A DNA stretch of 64,000 bases from Paraburkholderia sejongensis (GCF_020880815.1 NZ_JAJITD010000004.1:1-64000), one strand, 5' to 3'. Shown: positions 26,512 to 36,538, numbered from the stretch's first letter. Translations and numbers: made by a program. Notes: generated by a model not told the origin, from the sequence alone.

Positions 26512-27345
26512 ATGAAAAACAGTCGTGCTTTTGTGATGCTGGCGATCGCGGTACTGGCCGGCCTCGCGGCCGTAAGTTTCGCGTCGCGCTGGCTGTTGCA
26601 GACGTCGTCGAGCGCGATGACGTCGGTGGCGGTGGCGACGAGCGACATCAGTCTCGGCCAGCCGCTCAACCAGAACCTCGTGCATCTGGTCAACTGGCCG
26701 AACTCGAGCGTGCCGCCCGGTGCGTTCGCCGACGCGAAAGCGCTCGAAGGCCGCGTGCTGCTGACGAGTCTCGCGCCCGGCGAGCCGGTACTCGAAGCGA
26801 AGCTCGCGCCGCAGGGCACCAAGGGCGGCTTGTCCGCGGTGATCGGCGCAGGCCATCGCGCGATCACGGTGCGCGTGAACGACGTGGTGGGGGTAGCGGG
26901 TTTCGCGTTGCCGGGCAATTACGTCGACGTGATCGTCAACACGCAGCAGGCCAACAAGACCGACACGCAGCAGAGCATCTCGAAGATCGTGCTCGAAAAG
27001 ATCCTCGTGCTGGCAGTCGCGCAGCAGGTCAGCCGCGACGACACCGCGCCGAAAGTGGTCAACGCGGTGACGCTCGAAGTCACGCCCGAGCAGGCCGAAA
27101 AACTCGACCTTGCGCGCAGCGTCGGCACCTTGTCGCTGGTATTGCGCAATCAGGTCGACAGGCAGACGCCGAATACCGGCGGCGCGACCAAGCTGACGCT
27201 GCTCGATCTGCCCGCCTCGGCGCCGGCGGTCGCGACACCCGAGCCGGTGCATCCGGTCCGCGCGCGCTATGCGGCGCGGCCGGCGCCGAAACGCGATTGC
27301 GTCGGCGTGCTGTCGGGGGTGACCGGCAGCGTCGAATGTTTCTAG
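26512..27345 (+). CDS. cpaB: Tad pilus assembly protein CpaB/RcpC
   Basis: 277 aa. N-terminal membrane anchor (VMLAIAVLAGLAAVSFAS), then a SAF/beta-clip domain with VATSDISLGQPLNQNLVHLVNWP and GAFADAKALEGRVLLTSLAPGEPVLEAKLAP, as in CpaB/RcpC. The central part (AITVRVNDVVGVAGFALPGNYVDVIV) matches RcpC. It sits in the periplasm and is thought to modify or stabilise the secretin pore. Encoded between the peptidase and the secretin. Confidence 0.93.
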   Translation: MKNSRAFVMLAIAVLAGLAAVSFASRWLLQTSSSAMTSVAVATSDISLGQPLNQNLVHLVNWPNSSVPPGAFADAKALEGRVLLTSLAPGEPVLEAKLAPQGTKGGLSAVIGAGHRAITVRVNDVVGVAGFALPGNYVDVIVNTQQANKTDTQQSISKIVLEKILVLAVAQQVSRDDTAPKVVNAVTLEVTPEQAEKLDLARSVGTLSLVLRNQVDRQTPNTGGATKLTLLDLPASAPAVATPEPVHPVRARYAARPAPKRDCVGVLSGVTGSVECF

Positions 27346-27444
27346 CGCGGTCGCGGCGCGCCAATCCGAACGCGCCGCGAGCCGGATAACAAAGGCAACA
27401 CAAAACGTCTCGGTTCATCCACATCGAGCGACGGGGGCAGCAAC

Positions 27445-29445
27445 ATGAAAACAGAACACGGGTTCTCATCCGGCGGCACGCGTTGCCGCGCGCTCGGCGG
27501 CACGATGCTCGCCGCGGCGCTGTGCGCCGGCTTGACGGTCGCGCAGAACGGCGCCGCGCAGAATATGGCGGGCGCGCCGATGCCGCAAGGCTGGGGCATG
27601 CAAGCGGCGCCGCTGCCGGCCGGCCGCGGCGCCGCGCCGATGCTGGTCAGCAACACGCCGGTTCCGGGCGGCGCGGGCGGCAGGTCGATCGCGCCCGCGC
27701 AACTGACCGGGCCGAACTGCAGCGGCGAGATTCGCGATCAGTCGAGCGTATCGGTCGCGGTCGGCAAGTCGGTGATCGTGCCGCTGATCGAACCGGCGCG
27801 CAACCGCACGCTCGGCAATCCGGTGATCGCGGAGGCGGCGCTGGTCTCGCAGCGCAGCCTCTACGTGGTCGGCATGACGGTGGGCACCACCAACATGATC
27901 GTGCAAGGCCGCAGCGGCGCCTGCCAGATCATCGACGTGAGCGTCACAGTGGACGGTGACGGGCTGCAGCGCGCGTTGCAGCAACTGCTGCCTAACGAGC
28001 GCGGCATTCGCGTGTCGAGCGCGGCCGGCAATCTGGTGCTCGCAGGGCGGGTGTCGAGCGCGCAAGCAGCTGCGCAGGCGATGGGGATCGCCAGCGCATA
28101 TGCGGGCGCGCAGCCGACCCAGCAACAACAGAACAGCACCGCGAGCTTCGGCAACGGCGGCTCGGTGTCTCAGCAAAGCACGAGCATCAGTAAGGGATCC
28201 GAAGTCATCAATATGATGACAGTCGACTCGCCGCAGCAGGTGATGCTCGAAGTGAAGGTCGCCGAGGTGTCGAAGACGCTGCTCAATCAACTCGGCGCGG
28301 CGGTCAACATCCAGGGCGGCTTCGGTTCGTGGACCGGCGCCCTGGTGAGTACCCTGCTCGCCGGGGTCGGCAACGGCATCGCGCTCAGCAAAGCCAACAA
28401 CAAGCCATTCAATCTGGCGATGGACGCACAAAAGAGCGACAGCCTCGGCAAGATCCTCGCCGAGCCGAACCTCGTCACGCTGAGCGGCCAGGAAGCGTCG
28501 TTCCTCGCGGGCGGCCGGGTCTTCATTCCGGTGCCGCAGAGCAACGGCACCGGCGGCTCGACGATCACGCTGCAGGAAGAAGAGTTCGGCGTCGGCCTGA
28601 AATTCACGCCGACCGTGCTCGCGGGCAGCCGCGTGAACCTGAAGGTCGCGCCGGAAGTGTCGGAGCTGTCGCCGACGGGTGTCACCGTGTCCGCGAGCGG
28701 CACCAGCGGCGTGACGGTGCTGCCGCTGATCACGACGCGCCGCGCGTCGACCACGGTGCAGATGAACGACGGCGAGAGCTTCGCGATCGGCGGCCTGATC
28801 CAGAACAACATCACCGGTGCGCTGAAAGCGTTGCCCGGGATCGGCGAAGTGCCGGTGCTCGGCGCGCTGTTTCGCAGCACGTCGTTCCAGCAGGATCGCA
28901 CGGAACTGATCTTCATCATCACCGTGCATCTGGTGAAGCCGATGCCGTCAGGGACCGACTATCCGCTGCCGACCGACAGCTTTAATCAGACGTCCGAAGC
29001 AGCGGTCTACGCGACCGGCAACATGGAAGGCCGCCGGCCGGCCGTGCAGCCCGCCGCCGGCGCCGCCGATCCAAACGCGCCGCAGCCGCAAGTCCAGCCG
29101 CGGATGCAACCGCAGCCGCAACCCACGCAGCCGACACCGGCGCCCGCACCGACCGGCAGCACGAGCGCACCGGCCGCGCTGTTGCCGCGCGATACCCAGG
29201 CGGACCGGCACGCACCGGCGGCGGCACTGCCGAGCGGCGATAAAACCAGCGCCGTCATGCATCGGGGCAGCGGCGCGGCAACCCTGGCCGCTGTGAATAC
29301 GGCAGCGGATGCCGCCGCCACCAGCGAGCGCGCGCTTGCCAAAGCCGACGCCGCGAGCCCGGCCACCTCGTCCGGCCCGGCGATGCCGGTCAACCCCGCC
29401 AATCCCGCCAACCCCGCCAATCCCGCCAACCTCGCCAACCCGTAA
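27445..29445 (+). CDS. cpaC: Tad pilus secretin CpaC/RcpA
   Basis: 666 aa. Signal peptide to about residue 33, then an N-domain with VAVGKSVIVPLIEPARNRTLGNP (pilus formation N-terminal domain) and BON-like region (GRVSSAQAAAQAM). The secretin domain, residues ~250-500, contains VMLEVKVAEVSKTLL, LAEPNLVTLSGQEASFLAGG and SFAIGGLIQNN. It builds the outer-membrane channel for the Flp pilus. The C-terminal ~130 residues are Pro/Gln/Ala-rich and end in Asn-Pro-Ala repeats, a tail not needed for the secretin fold. Confidence 0.94.
   Translation: MKTEHGFSSGGTRCRALGGTMLAAALCAGLTVAQNGAAQNMAGAPMPQGWGMQAAPLPAGRGAAPMLVSNTPVPGGAGGRSIAPAQLTGPNCSGEIRDQSSVSVAVGKSVIVPLIEPARNRTLGNPVIAEAALVSQRSLYVVGMTVGTTNMIVQGRSGACQIIDVSVTVDGDGLQRALQQLLPNERGIRVSSAAGNLVLAGRVSSAQAAAQAMGIASAYAGAQPTQQQQNSTASFGNGGSVSQQSTSISKGSEVINMMTVDSPQQVMLEVKVAEVSKTLLNQLGAAVNIQGGFGSWTGALVSTLLAGVGNGIALSKANNKPFNLAMDAQKSDSLGKILAEPNLVTLSGQEASFLAGGRVFIPVPQSNGTGGSTITLQEEEFGVGLKFTPTVLAGSRVNLKVAPEVSELSPTGVTVSASGTSGVTVLPLITTRRASTTVQMNDGESFAIGGLIQNNITGALKALPGIGEVPVLGALFRSTSFQQDRTELIFIITVHLVKPMPSGTDYPLPTDSFNQTSEAAVYATGNMEGRRPAVQPAAGAADPNAPQPQVQPRMQPQPQPTQPTPAPAPTGSTSAPAALLPRDTQADRHAPAAALPSGDKTSAVMHRGSGAATLAAVNTAADAAATSERALAKADAASPATSSGPAMPVNPANPANPANPANLANP
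29391..29443 (+). repeat. Asn-Pro-Ala tandem repeat at the secretin C-terminus
   Basis: Nine-base units of AACCCCGCC/AATCCCGCC type encode NPANPANPANPANLANP. Short tandem DNA repeats like this can change copy number by slippage. Confidence 0.8.
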
Positions 29446-29466
29446 TGCGCCGCGAAGGAGACTCTG

Positions 29467-29781
29467 ATGAAACTCGAACTTTTTGTGATCACGCGCCGCG
29501 CGGCGTTGCTGGCGACGTTGGCGGCACTAGGGGGCGGCTCGCTGAGCGGCTGCATGTCCAGCTCGCCGATCTGGGATGCCCATGTCGGCGACGCGGTTCG
29601 CACCGTCACGCGGATGCAGATCATCAATCCGCATGCGGGCGAGGACAACCCGTCGACACCCGGCGTCGACGGCGTCGCCGCGGTGGCCGCGCAGGAGCAG
29701 TACGCGAAGTCGTTCCAGACGCCGGCCACCACGGTCAATCCGTTCGTGATCGGCATCGGCAGCAGCGGCGGCAGCCGATGA
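29467..29781 (+). CDS. Small Tad-cluster lipoprotein (CpaD/RcpB-position)
   Basis: 104 aa. N-terminus has TRRAALLATLAALGGGSLSGC with a lipobox LSGC, so it is probably an outer-membrane lipoprotein. The mature part MSSSPIWDAHVGDAVRTVTRMQIINP is typical of the short pilus-assembly lipoproteins in beta-proteobacterial Tad clusters. It lies exactly where CpaD/RcpB genes lie, between secretin and CpaE, though it is shorter than those. Confidence 0.8.
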   Translation: MKLELFVITRRAALLATLAALGGGSLSGCMSSSPIWDAHVGDAVRTVTRMQIINPHAGEDNPSTPGVDGVAAVAAQEQYAKSFQTPATTVNPFVIGIGSSGGSR

Positions 29782-29889
29782 GTGCAAGCGGCAACGCGCG
29801 CGGTGCAGCATCACGCGCCGCGAGCACGTTGCGCCGGCGACGGACCGCCAGGTCCGCCGCCCAACCCCGATAGCTCGGTTGAGAACATC

Positions 29890-31101
29890 ATGATCAACAT
29901 CCTGGCTCTCTCTGAAGACGGCAAACGGCTCGCGCAGATCGCGCATCTGACCGGCGAATGCGGCGACTACCGGATCACCCGTGCGAGCGGCCGGCCGTCG
30001 CTGCTCGGCGAGCGCGGCGACAGTCTCGATGCGTTCGACGTGCTGATCGTCGATGCGGTGTCGCTGCAGGATGCGCAACCCGCGGTGGTCGAAGCACTGC
30101 ACCGCGCGCACGGGCGGCTCACCTGCATCCTGCTGGTTCCCGACGCGTCGCCCGACACGCTGATCGCGGCGATGCGCGCGGGCTTTCGCGACGTGCTGAA
30201 CTGGCCGCTCGATCCGCGCCAGTTCGGCGACGCGTTGCAGCGCGCACAGGCGCAAAGCCTGCAAGGCGGCCGCCGCGACACGCGGATTCTGTCGTTCATC
30301 TCGAGCAAGGGCGGCGCCGGCACCAGCTTCATCGCAGCGAACGTCGCGCACGCGATCGCAAGCCTCGCGCAGAAAAAGCGCGTACTCCTGATCGATCTGA
30401 ACCAGCAATTCGCCGACGCCGCGTTTCTGGTCTCCGACCAGACCCCGCCGTCGACGCTGCCGCAAATCTGCGCGCAGATCGAGCGGATGGACGCGGCGTT
30501 TTTCGACACCAGCCTCGTGCACGTGACCGACAGCTTCCACATTCTCGCGGGCGCGGGCGATCCGGTGAAGGCGGCCGAGATCAAGGAAGAGCGTCTCGAG
30601 TGGCTGCTCGGCGTCGCCGCGCCGCATTACGACTTCGTGCTGTTCGATCTGGGCCAGACGCTGAACCGGCTGTCGATGCTCGCGCTCGATCGCAGCGACC
30701 ACATTCACATCGTGTTGCAGGCGAGCATGGCGCACGTGCGCGCCGGTCGCCGGCTGCAGGAGATTCTTTGCTCGGTCGGCTTCGCGCAGGAGCAGATGCG
30801 GCTGATCCTGAACCGCTACTCGCGGCATGGCGAGCGGCCGCGCGCGGCGCTCGAAAGCGTGCTGGGGATGAGCGCGTATCAGGTGATTCCGGAGGATGCC
30901 GATACCGTCGCCGACGCGATGAACCAGGGGCTGCCGGTGTCGAAGACCGCGCGCGGCAGCGGCGTCGCGCGCAGTTTGCAGGCGCTCGCCGAAAACGTGG
31001 TGGCCGGCACCGCGACGCCGGGCCGGGGCCGAGCGAAAGGCGAGTCGCTGTTCGGCCGGCTGCTCGGCCGGCAAAACGCGCCGAAACTCGAAACGCTGTA
31101 A
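29890..31101 (+). CDS. cpaE: Tad pilus polarity/localisation ATPase CpaE/TadZ
   Basis: 403 aa from the ATG at 29890; the frame extends back to 29782 without plausible start. N-terminal response-regulator-like (receiver-fold) domain (residues ~1-125) with LILVPDASPDTL-type elements but no obvious phosphoacceptor set. The ParA/MinD-like domain begins with the deviant Walker A SSKGGAGTSFIAANVA near residue 137. It places the pilus machine at the cell pole or membrane. Upstream of the CpaF ATPase. Confidence 0.92.
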   Translation: MINILALSEDGKRLAQIAHLTGECGDYRITRASGRPSLLGERGDSLDAFDVLIVDAVSLQDAQPAVVEALHRAHGRLTCILLVPDASPDTLIAAMRAGFRDVLNWPLDPRQFGDALQRAQAQSLQGGRRDTRILSFISSKGGAGTSFIAANVAHAIASLAQKKRVLLIDLNQQFADAAFLVSDQTPPSTLPQICAQIERMDAAFFDTSLVHVTDSFHILAGAGDPVKAAEIKEERLEWLLGVAAPHYDFVLFDLGQTLNRLSMLALDRSDHIHIVLQASMAHVRAGRRLQEILCSVGFAQEQMRLILNRYSRHGERPRAALESVLGMSAYQVIPEDADTVADAMNQGLPVSKTARGSGVARSLQALAENVVAGTATPGRGRAKGESLFGRLLGRQNAPKLETL

Positions 31102-31157
31102 CGCGCCGGCGGCGCAACGATCAGAATCATCGGAACCATCAAAACCAGGGGGACGTC

Positions 31158-32525
31158 ATGTCGCTTCGTGAACAGATTTCCGCGCAACGCGTGCAGTCGT
31201 TGGGCGAGCGCCAGGGCCAGGATCCGGCGGGCGCCGGGATGATTCGCGGTGCTTATCAGAAACTGAAACGCGAGATTCATCTGACGGTGCTCGATCGCGT
31301 CGAACTCGAACGACTCGCGCGACTGCCGTCCGAGCAGGTCCGTCAGGAAATCGCCGCGCTGATCGCGCGCATTCTCGACGAGCGGAAAGCGCCGGCCAAC
31401 GATATCGAGCGCAAGCAACTGGTGACCGACGTATACGACGAGATGTTCGGCTTCGGCCCGCTCGAAGCGCTGCTGCGCGACCCAACCATCTCCGACATTC
31501 TGGTGAATACGCATCGCCATACCTACGTCGAACGGCGCGGGCGGCTCGAGCAGACCGACGTCAGTTTCTATGACGATGCGCACCTGATGAAGGTGATCGA
31601 GAAGATCGTCTCGGGTGTCGGCCGCCATATTGACGAATCGAGCCCGATGGTCGACGCGCGGCTGCCGGACGGCTCGCGCGTGAACGCGATCATCAAGCCC
31701 TGCGCGATCGACGGACCGCTGCTGTCGATCCGGCGTTTCGCCACGAACCCGTTGCAGGTCGCCGACATGATCGAACTGCAAAGCATGACGCCGCCGATGG
31801 CCGAACTGCTCGACGCGCTCGCGCGCGCGAAGGTCAACATGCTGGTTTCGGGCGGCACCGGCAGCGGCAAGACCACGCTGCTGAACCTGCTGTCGGGCTT
31901 CATTCCGAACGACGAACGGATTGTCACGATCGAGGACGCGGCCGAACTGCAACTGCGCCAGGAGCATGTGCTGCGGCTCGAAACCCGTTCGCCGAACATC
32001 GAGGGACGCGGCGAGATCACCCAGCGCACGCTGGTGCGCAACGCGCTGCGGATGCGTCCCGACCGGATCATCCTCGGCGAAGTGCGCGGCGCCGAAGCGC
32101 TCGACATGCTCAACGCGATGAACACCGGCCACGAAGGCTCGCTGTCGACGATCCACGCGAACACGCCGCGCGATGCGCTGACCCGGCTCGAAAACATGAT
32201 GACGCTCGGCGGCCTGCCGCTGCCGACCCGCACGATGCGTCAGCAGATTTCTTCGGCGATCTCGGTGATCGTGCAGGCCGCGCGGCTGACCGACGGGCGC
32301 CGCAAGATCATCAGCATCTCGGAGCTGACCGGGATGGAGGGCGACATGATCAACATGCAGGAGATCTTCGTGTTTCGCCGCACCGGCGTCGATTCGAAGG
32401 GCAACGTGCGCGGCCATTTCTGCGCGACCGGCGTGCGGCCGAAATTCGCCGAGCGTCTGCAGGCGTTCGGCGTCGCGCCGCCCGATCAGATCTACGATCC
32501 GGCGCGGCGCTTCGAAACGGCGTAG
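31158..32525 (+). CDS. cpaF: Tad pilus assembly ATPase CpaF/TadA
   Basis: 455 aa from the ATG at 31158 (CAGGGGGAC upstream). Secretion ATPase of the GspE/VirB11 type: N-terminal helical domain, then Walker [14 protein letters not shown] near residue 232, Asp box [11 protein letters not shown], Walker [16 protein letters not shown], His box [12 protein letters not shown]. It powers pilin extraction and assembly. Encoded with TadB and TadC, its membrane platform partners. Confidence 0.96.
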   Translation: MSLREQISAQRVQSLGERQGQDPAGAGMIRGAYQKLKREIHLTVLDRVELERLARLPSEQVRQEIAALIARILDERKAPANDIERKQLVTDVYDEMFGFGPLEALLRDPTISDILVNTHRHTYVERRGRLEQTDVSFYDDAHLMKVIEKIVSGVGRHIDESSPMVDARLPDGSRVNAIIKPCAIDGPLLSIRRFATNPLQVADMIELQSMTPPMAELLDALARAKVNMLVSGGTGSGKTTLLNLLSGFIPNDERIVTIEDAAELQLRQEHVLRLETRSPNIEGRGEITQRTLVRNALRMRPDRIILGEVRGAEALDMLNAMNTGHEGSLSTIHANTPRDALTRLENMMTLGGLPLPTRTMRQQISSAISVIVQAARLTDGRRKIISISELTGMEGDMINMQEIFVFRRTGVDSKGNVRGHFCATGVRPKFAERLQAFGVAPPDQIYDPARRFETA

Positions 32526-32537
32526 GGGGACATCGTC

Positions 32538-33515
32538 ATGAATCCGATCTTCTATGCGTCGATCATTCTGCTGTTCGTCGCGGTGGTGCTCGCGACGGGC
32601 ACCGTCTATGAATACTGGAACAGCCGCCACGGACCGGTCGCGCGGCGGGTCGAATCGCGGATTCGCGCGGTTTCGGCAGGCGGTCATGTGAACAAGGAGC
32701 GATTGTCGATTCTGAAATCGCGCATGATGGCCGAGTCGGAACTGTTCACGCGGGTGCTTCTGAAGATTCCGCGCGTGCATGCGCTCGACCTGTTTTTGCA
32801 GCAGTCGGGACTGAGCTGGTCGGTGGGCCGGCTTGTCGGCGTCTGCGCGGTGTTGCCGCCGTTCGTGCTGATCATCGGCGCCAGCCTCGCGCTGCCCTGG
32901 CACCTCACGGCCGGCGCCGCCGCACTGACGGCGCTGCTGCCGATCGTCTACGTGCAACGCCGCCGCAACAAGCGGATTCGCCAACTCGAACGGCAACTGC
33001 CCGATGTTTGCGACATGCTCTCGCGCGCTTTGCGCTCGGGCCATGCGTTCACCGGCGCGATCGATATGGTCGGCACCGAGTTCGCCGAGCCGATGAGCGG
33101 CGAATTTCGCATCGTATTCGACGAGATCAACTACGGCGTGTCGATTAGCGAGGCGCTCACCAATCTCGCGACGCGGGTGCCGATTCGCGATCTGCGCTAC
33201 TTCGTGATCGCGGTGGTGATCCAGCGTGAGACCGGCGGCAATCTGGCCGAAGTACTCGACGGCATCACCGCGATGGTGCGCAACCGCTTCAAACTGTTCG
33301 ACAAGATTCGCGTGCTGGCCGCCGAAGGCAAGCTGTCCGCGTGGGTGCTCGGCTTGCTGCCGTTCGGCATCGGCGCGGCGATGCTGGTGGTCAATCCCGA
33401 GTTCCTCAGCATTCTGTGGCAGGACCCGGCGGGGATGAAGATGGTCACGGTCGCGGCAGCGGGCATTCTGTCCGGGGTCCTGTGGATGCGGCGCATCGTC
33501 AGGATACGGGTCTGA
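32538..33515 (+). CDS. tadB: Tad pilus inner-membrane platform protein TadB
   Basis: 325 aa, three to four membrane segments. A cytoplasmic T2SSF domain (RQLERQLPDVCDMLSRALRSGHAFTGAIDMVG, EINYGVSISEALTNLATRV) is flanked by helices near residues 5-25, 95-135, and the C-terminal WVLGLLPFGIGAAMLVV. It is the GspF-like platform that couples CpaF to pilin assembly. Start 12 bp after the CpaF stop. Confidence 0.94.
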   Translation: MNPIFYASIILLFVAVVLATGTVYEYWNSRHGPVARRVESRIRAVSAGGHVNKERLSILKSRMMAESELFTRVLLKIPRVHALDLFLQQSGLSWSVGRLVGVCAVLPPFVLIIGASLALPWHLTAGAAALTALLPIVYVQRRRNKRIRQLERQLPDVCDMLSRALRSGHAFTGAIDMVGTEFAEPMSGEFRIVFDEINYGVSISEALTNLATRVPIRDLRYFVIAVVIQRETGGNLAEVLDGITAMVRNRFKLFDKIRVLAAEGKLSAWVLGLLPFGIGAAMLVVNPEFLSILWQDPAGMKMVTVAAAGILSGVLWMRRIVRIRV

Positions 33516-33577
33516 GCGGCCGAGCGGCGGCGCGCTGAACCGCGCCGCGCCGCGAAAAATAACGACGAGGAGAGATC

Positions 33578-34546
33578 ATGCAAACGCTGAACCTCACACA
33601 GATTCTGTTGCTGCTGGGTGTATTCGCGATCGTGTCCGTCGCCGCGTTCGGCGCGCTGCATCTGGCGACGCCACGCGATATGAGCCGCCGCATCGAACAG
33701 GCGGGCGGCCCGAACCTCGCGCCGGCGCTGGAGCAGGCGGGCGGCACCGCGGACACGCCGTGGTACGAAAAGCTGGTGGAAATCTCGCAGCCGATTTCGC
33801 GGCTGTCGGTGCCGAAAGAGGGCTGGGAACAGTCCGCGCTGCGGGTGCAACTGATGAATGCGGGCTGGCGCTCGGCCAATGCCGCGCCGGTCTATCTCGC
33901 GACCAAGACCGCGCTGGCCGTCGTGCTGCCGTTGCTGGCGCTGGTCGCGCTGTACGGCACCGCGCTGGCGACCACGCTGCTCGAACGGTCGATCGTGCTG
34001 ATGGCGCTCGCCGCGCTCGGTTACTACCTGCCGAACGTGGTGCTGTCGCGCCGTATCGCAGCGCGCCAGCGCAGCGTCGTCGAGGACTTTCCGGATGCGC
34101 TCGATCTGCTGACCGTGTGCGTCGAAGCCGGCTTGAGTCTGGATGCCGCGTTGCTCAAAGTCGGCGAGGAGATCCGGATGCGCAGCGCGGTGGTGGCGAG
34201 CGAGCTTGAACTGATGCTGCTCGAAATGCGCTCGGGTTTCTCGAAGGAAAAGGCGCTGCGCAATTTCTCGTTGCGCACCGGCGTGGAAGACATCGATTCG
34301 TTCAGCTCGATGCTGATCCAGGCCGAGCGCTTCGGCACCGGGATCGGCGCGTCGCTGCGGGTGCTGTCCGATACGCTGCGCACGCGGCGGCGGATGCGCG
34401 CCGAGGAACGCGCGGCGAAGATTTCGCTGAAGCTGCTGTTTCCGCTGGTGTTCTGTATTTTCCCGGCGTTGCTGGTCGTGCTGATGGGACCGGCGATGAT
34501 TCATATCTACCGCGAACTGTTGCCGAGCATGGCCGGCGGCGCGTGA
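33578..34546 (+). CDS. tadC: Tad pilus inner-membrane platform protein TadC
   Basis: 322 aa. GspF-like: N-terminal membrane helix, then ALRVQLMNAGWRSANAAPVYLATK, two membrane helices, a T2SSF domain with VVEDFPDALDLLTVCVEAGLSLDAALLKVG and a C-terminal helix (LLFPLVFCIFPALLVVLMGPA). AGGAGAG precedes the ATG. Heterodimer partner of TadB. Last Tad gene seen here; TadD, the TadE/F pseudopilins and TadG are not in this window. Confidence 0.94.
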   Translation: MQTLNLTQILLLLGVFAIVSVAAFGALHLATPRDMSRRIEQAGGPNLAPALEQAGGTADTPWYEKLVEISQPISRLSVPKEGWEQSALRVQLMNAGWRSANAAPVYLATKTALAVVLPLLALVALYGTALATTLLERSIVLMALAALGYYLPNVVLSRRIAARQRSVVEDFPDALDLLTVCVEAGLSLDAALLKVGEEIRMRSAVVASELELMLLEMRSGFSKEKALRNFSLRTGVEDIDSFSSMLIQAERFGTGIGASLRVLSDTLRTRRRMRAEERAAKISLKLLFPLVFCIFPALLVVLMGPAMIHIYRELLPSMAGGA

Positions 34547-34555
34547 CGGTGGCGC

Positions 34556-35200
34556 TTACGGCGCGTCGCGCGTATCGGCGGCGCGCCGGCCCTTGAAGAT
34601 CGGCAGACGCCAGCCGAAGCGCAGCGACGCGAGCCGCACCGCCACGCAGGCGAGCGTGGCGAACCACGGCGTCCACCAGTCGGTCCAGCCCGCATAGGAG
34701 AAACCCACTTGCACGGCCGCACCGAACAGCGCGGCCGATGCGTAAATCTCCCGTTCGAGAATTGCCGGCACGCGCGACAGCACGATGTCGCGCATCACGC
34801 CGCCGCCTACCGCACTGACGACGCCGAGCAGAATCGCGAGTTCGGCGTTGTGCCCATAGATCAGCGCCTTCTGCGCGCCGGATACCGCGAACAGACCGAG
34901 CCCGATCGCATCGAAGAACAGCACCGGCTGACGCAGCCGGCGTACCTGCGGATAGGCGAGAATCGTCACCGTCGACGCGGCCAGCGCGGTGGCCAGATAG
35001 CGCCAGTTCCACAGCCCGGCCGGCGGAATCGCGCCGATGCAGATATCGCGCACGATACCGCCGCCGCACGCAACCATGAACGCGATCACCGCGATCCCGA
35101 ACAGGTCGAGGCGGCGCTGGCGCGCGGCCACCGCGCCGCTGATCGCGAACACGAAGGTGCCGATCAGATCGAGGATCGTATAGACGGCGTGCGAATTCAC
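34556..35200 (-). CDS. TRIC-type cation channel/UPF0126 (YicG-like) membrane protein
   Basis: 214 aa from a GTG at 35200 whose GTGA overlaps the stop of the upstream amidohydrolase gene, so I prefer it to an in-frame ATG at 35413 that would lie inside that gene. Two repeated units of three helices each show FAISGAVAARQR...GGGIVRDI and GLFAVSGAQKALIYG...GGGVMRDI, the twin GGG-x-x-RD motifs of the bacterial trimeric intracellular cation channel family. Physiological role in bacteria unclear; possibly K+ or amino-acid transport. Coupled to the M20 hydrolase. Confidence 0.9.
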   Translation of the reverse strand: MNSHAVYTILDLIGTFVFAISGAVAARQRRLDLFGIAVIAFMVACGGGIVRDICIGAIPPAGLWNWRYLATALAASTVTILAYPQVRRLRQPVLFFDAIGLGLFAVSGAQKALIYGHNAELAILLGVVSAVGGGVMRDIVLSRVPAILEREIYASAALFGAAVQVGFSYAGWTDWWTPWFATLACVAVRLASLRFGWRLPIFKGRRAADTRDAP

Positions 35201-36474
35201 GGTGCGGGAGTAGCGTGGGCGGATTGATCGAGCCATACGCCGGCCGCGCACAGCATCGCTTCGAGGCCGGCGCGCAGCGTCGGATCGAGCACCGGGGCGA
35301 ATTTCGGCGAATGGTTGCTGGGAATTTCGTTGAGCTTTTTGGCGGCCAGCGCGGCGCGGAATACTTCGGGGTCCGTACCGCCGACGAACCAGAACGAGTA
35401 CGGCACGTTCCATTCGCGGCCGAACAGGCTGAAGTCTTCGCTGGCGGCGGCCGGTTGGGTTTCGTATGCGCGCTCGCCGAACTGCGCTTCGAACGCTTCG
35501 CGCAGACGTTCGGTGACCGGGTGGTCGTTGACCGTCAGCGGATAGCTCGACAACGTGGTGAACTCCGGCTCGCGCGGCGCGTTAGACGCCGCGCATTCGG
35601 CACAGCAGATGCGGCGGATCGCGCCGAGCATGTATTCGCGCACGTCGTCGTCGTAGGTGCGCATGTTGAGCTTCAGCGTCGCGTCGTCGGGGATGATGTT
35701 TTCCTTGGTGCCGGCCTGCAGCGAACCGATCGTCAGCACCGCGCTGTCGCGCGGCGAGATTTCGCGCGACACGATGGTTTGCAGCCGCAGCGTAGTCGAA
35801 GCGGCCATGATCACCGGATCGATCGAGGTTTGCGGCTGCGAGCCGTGCGAGCCGCGGCCGAACAGCTTGACCTTCAGACTGTCGCCGGCCGACAGGATCG
35901 TGCCGCTGCGATAGCCGATTGTGCCGGCCGCGCCGACCATCACGTGCTGGCCGAGAATCACGTCGGGTTTCGGAAAACGTGTGGTCATGCCGTCGTCGAG
36001 CATGCTGCGCGCGCCGCGGCCGACTTCTTCGCCGGGCTGGAACACCGCCATCAGCGTGCCGCGCCATGCGTCGCGATGTTCGGCCATCAGGCGCGCGACG
36101 CCGAGCAGCCACGTGACGTGCAGATCGTGACCGCACGAATGCGCAACGCCGACTTCGACGCCGTCCTCGTCCTTGGTCCGCACCGTGCTCGCGTAGGGCA
36201 GGCCGGTTGCTTCGGCCATCGGCAGCGCGTCCATGTCGGCGCGCAGCATCACGGTCGGACCGTCGCCGTTGCGCATCAACGCGACCACGCCTGTCACGCC
36301 GACTTCTCGGGTCACTTCGTAGCCGAGCTTCTCGACGTAATCCGCGACGATGCCGGCGGTGCGCACTTCCTGCATCGACAGCTCGGGGTTTTGGTGCAGA
36401 TCCTTGTAGATCGCTTCGAGTTCGGGCAGCAGCGTGTCGATCGCAGGCGACAGCGTTTCAATCAGCTTCGACAT
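35197..36474 (-). CDS. M20-family amidohydrolase (hippurate/IAA-amino acid hydrolase type)
   Basis: 425 aa, ATG at 36474 with AAAGGAG upstream. Metal-ligand motifs in order: HQNPELSMQE, RADMDALPM, HSCGHDLHV (metal Cys/His/Asp region), FQPGEEVGRGA (catalytic Glu) and the dimerisation domain with GSHGSQPQTSIDPV. The family hydrolyses N-acyl amino acids, amino acid conjugates or peptides with one or two metal ions. Cytosolic, no signal peptide. Downstream channel gene overlaps by 4 bp, which suggests uptake or release of the product is linked. Confidence 0.93.
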   Translation of the reverse strand: MSKLIETLSPAIDTLLPELEAIYKDLHQNPELSMQEVRTAGIVADYVEKLGYEVTREVGVTGVVALMRNGDGPTVMLRADMDALPMAEATGLPYASTVRTKDEDGVEVGVAHSCGHDLHVTWLLGVARLMAEHRDAWRGTLMAVFQPGEEVGRGARSMLDDGMTTRFPKPDVILGQHVMVGAAGTIGYRSGTILSAGDSLKVKLFGRGSHGSQPQTSIDPVIMAASTTLRLQTIVSREISPRDSAVLTIGSLQAGTKENIIPDDATLKLNMRTYDDDVREYMLGAIRRICCAECAASNAPREPEFTTLSSYPLTVNDHPVTERLREAFEAQFGERAYETQPAAASEDFSLFGREWNVPYSFWFVGGTDPEVFRAALAAKKLNEIPSNHSPKFAPVLDPTLRAGLEAMLCAAGVWLDQSAHATPAP

Positions 36475-36538
36475 GAATGGCTCCTTTGGGCGTGGGCGCT
36501 ATGTAAGTCGGTCAGGTGGCGCGGCGGGGTCGGGTGGC

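Noticed and set aside
29391..29443. CRISPR-like short repeats
   Set aside because: The repeats are nine-base coding repeats for Asn-Pro-Ala in the secretin tail, with no spacers.
29958..31157. N-terminal 400 codons of the CpaF frame
   Set aside because: They are an alternate frame of cpaE; cpaF starts at 31158 with a ribosome site.
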